A stretch of 64,000 bases of DNA from an uncultured bacterium (GTDB lineage: Bacteria; Pseudomonadota; Alphaproteobacteria; Rhodospirillales; Rhodospirillaceae), in NCBI GenBank assembly GCA_903888485.1, contig CAISTS010000011.1, positions 1 through 64,000 on the forward strand, in the 5' to 3' direction. A model generated the notes under the pieces. That model was not told the origin of the DNA. It ran no database searches and was given only the letters and a program-made list of their open reading frames with translations. Shown here piece by piece: positions 63,789 to 64,000 of the stretch. A program made the translations under genes and the position numbers. The stretch's first letter is position 1; the number at the start of each line of letters is the position of its first letter.

Positions 63789-64000
63789 CTAAACCTTGAA
63801 CAATACAGGTGGTTTTGGGGCGGCCAGCTCGGCTTCAGCGGCAGGCGCCACGTCCTTGGGATCGTTCACCACGGTGATCAAGGCCTCGTGGCCCTGATGC
63901 GCAAAACCGGCGCCAATCATGCGGTCGAACAGGGCGACCAGATCGTCCCAGTAGCCGGCGGTGTTGAGCACGATGATCGGCTTGTTGTGCAGATGGAGCT
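63789..64000 (-). CDS. LOG-family protein, partial (N-terminus outside window)
   Basis: The visible C-terminal 70 residues read LHLHNKPIIVLNTAGYWDDL, then LFDRMIGAGFAHQGHEALIT to the stop. NKPIIVLNTAGYWDDL fits the C-terminal half of LOG-family Rossmann proteins (cytokinin riboside monophosphate phosphoribohydrolase / TIGR00730 type). The gene continues past the window edge. Confidence 0.75.
   Translation of the reverse strand, partial: LHLHNKPIIVLNTAGYWDDLVALFDRMIGAGFAHQGHEALITVVNDPKDVAPAAEAELAAPKPPVLFKV

Overview
The window looks like a chromosomal segment of an alphaproteobacterium. It is GC-rich and carries alphaproteobacterial hallmarks: FlbT/FlaF flagellin regulators, FliX, CckA directly after flhB, a DksA lacking most zinc cysteines, TTAA-N7-TTAA (CtrA-type) sites, a GTTC-N7-GTTC LexA site at recA and a phasin gene. 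I cannot assign an order or genus. No tRNA, rRNA or CRISPR array was seen.

Layout. 1-10300 (+): four tandem short flagellins, flbT, flaF and two TPR + GT41 (SPINDLY/OGT-like) glycosyltransferases that are good candidates for flagellin modification. 10304-16452 (-): operon flgI-flgJ-flgN-like-flgK-flgL. 16749-20347 (+): fliX, then an accessory island (about 17208-19745), then dksA. 20439-25005 (-): a second FlaF-like gene, and the operon flgF-flgG-flgA-flgH. 25318-33762 (+): fliL-fliM-DUF6468/PflI-like-MotE-like-two MotB-like proteins-a giant periplasmic TPR protein, followed by an FUSC transporter. 34865-39739: an iron-uptake block (TonB, siderophore receptor, PepSY protein) inside the flagellar region. 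40115-41918 (-): FlhB-like switch domain, unknown, fliO, fliP. 42156-48054 (+): flgB-flgC-fliE-fliQ-fliR-flhB-cckA. 48109-64000: housekeeping and accessory genes (cupredoxin pair, recA, alaS, phasin, MoxR/VWA pair, MacAB-type exporter, crcB, Cys-rich protein, DMT transporter, carbonic anhydrase, icd, partial LOG-family gene).

How it fits together. CckA is the top kinase of the CtrA pathway, and perfect CtrA-type boxes lie before the first flagellin and between the divergent fliOP and flgB operons. FlbT and FlaF are expected to tie flagellin translation and secretion to assembly. Most early and middle flagellar genes are here, but fliF, fliG, fliN, flhA, fliI and motA are not.

Most interesting region. 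Between fliX and dksA lies a cassette that reads as a small polymorphic toxin/immunity locus: a chimeric protein with a phage-like N-terminal module and a C-terminus resembling bacterial toxin type 44; a lipoprotein (candidate immunity); an orphan frameshifted C-terminal module ending in an M23-peptidase-like sequence with the same linker; and a secreted protein (second candidate immunity). The cassette is bounded by a degraded duplicate of the 3' end of fliX, with a shorter third fragment between the two modules, suggesting repeated insertion at the fliX 3' end.
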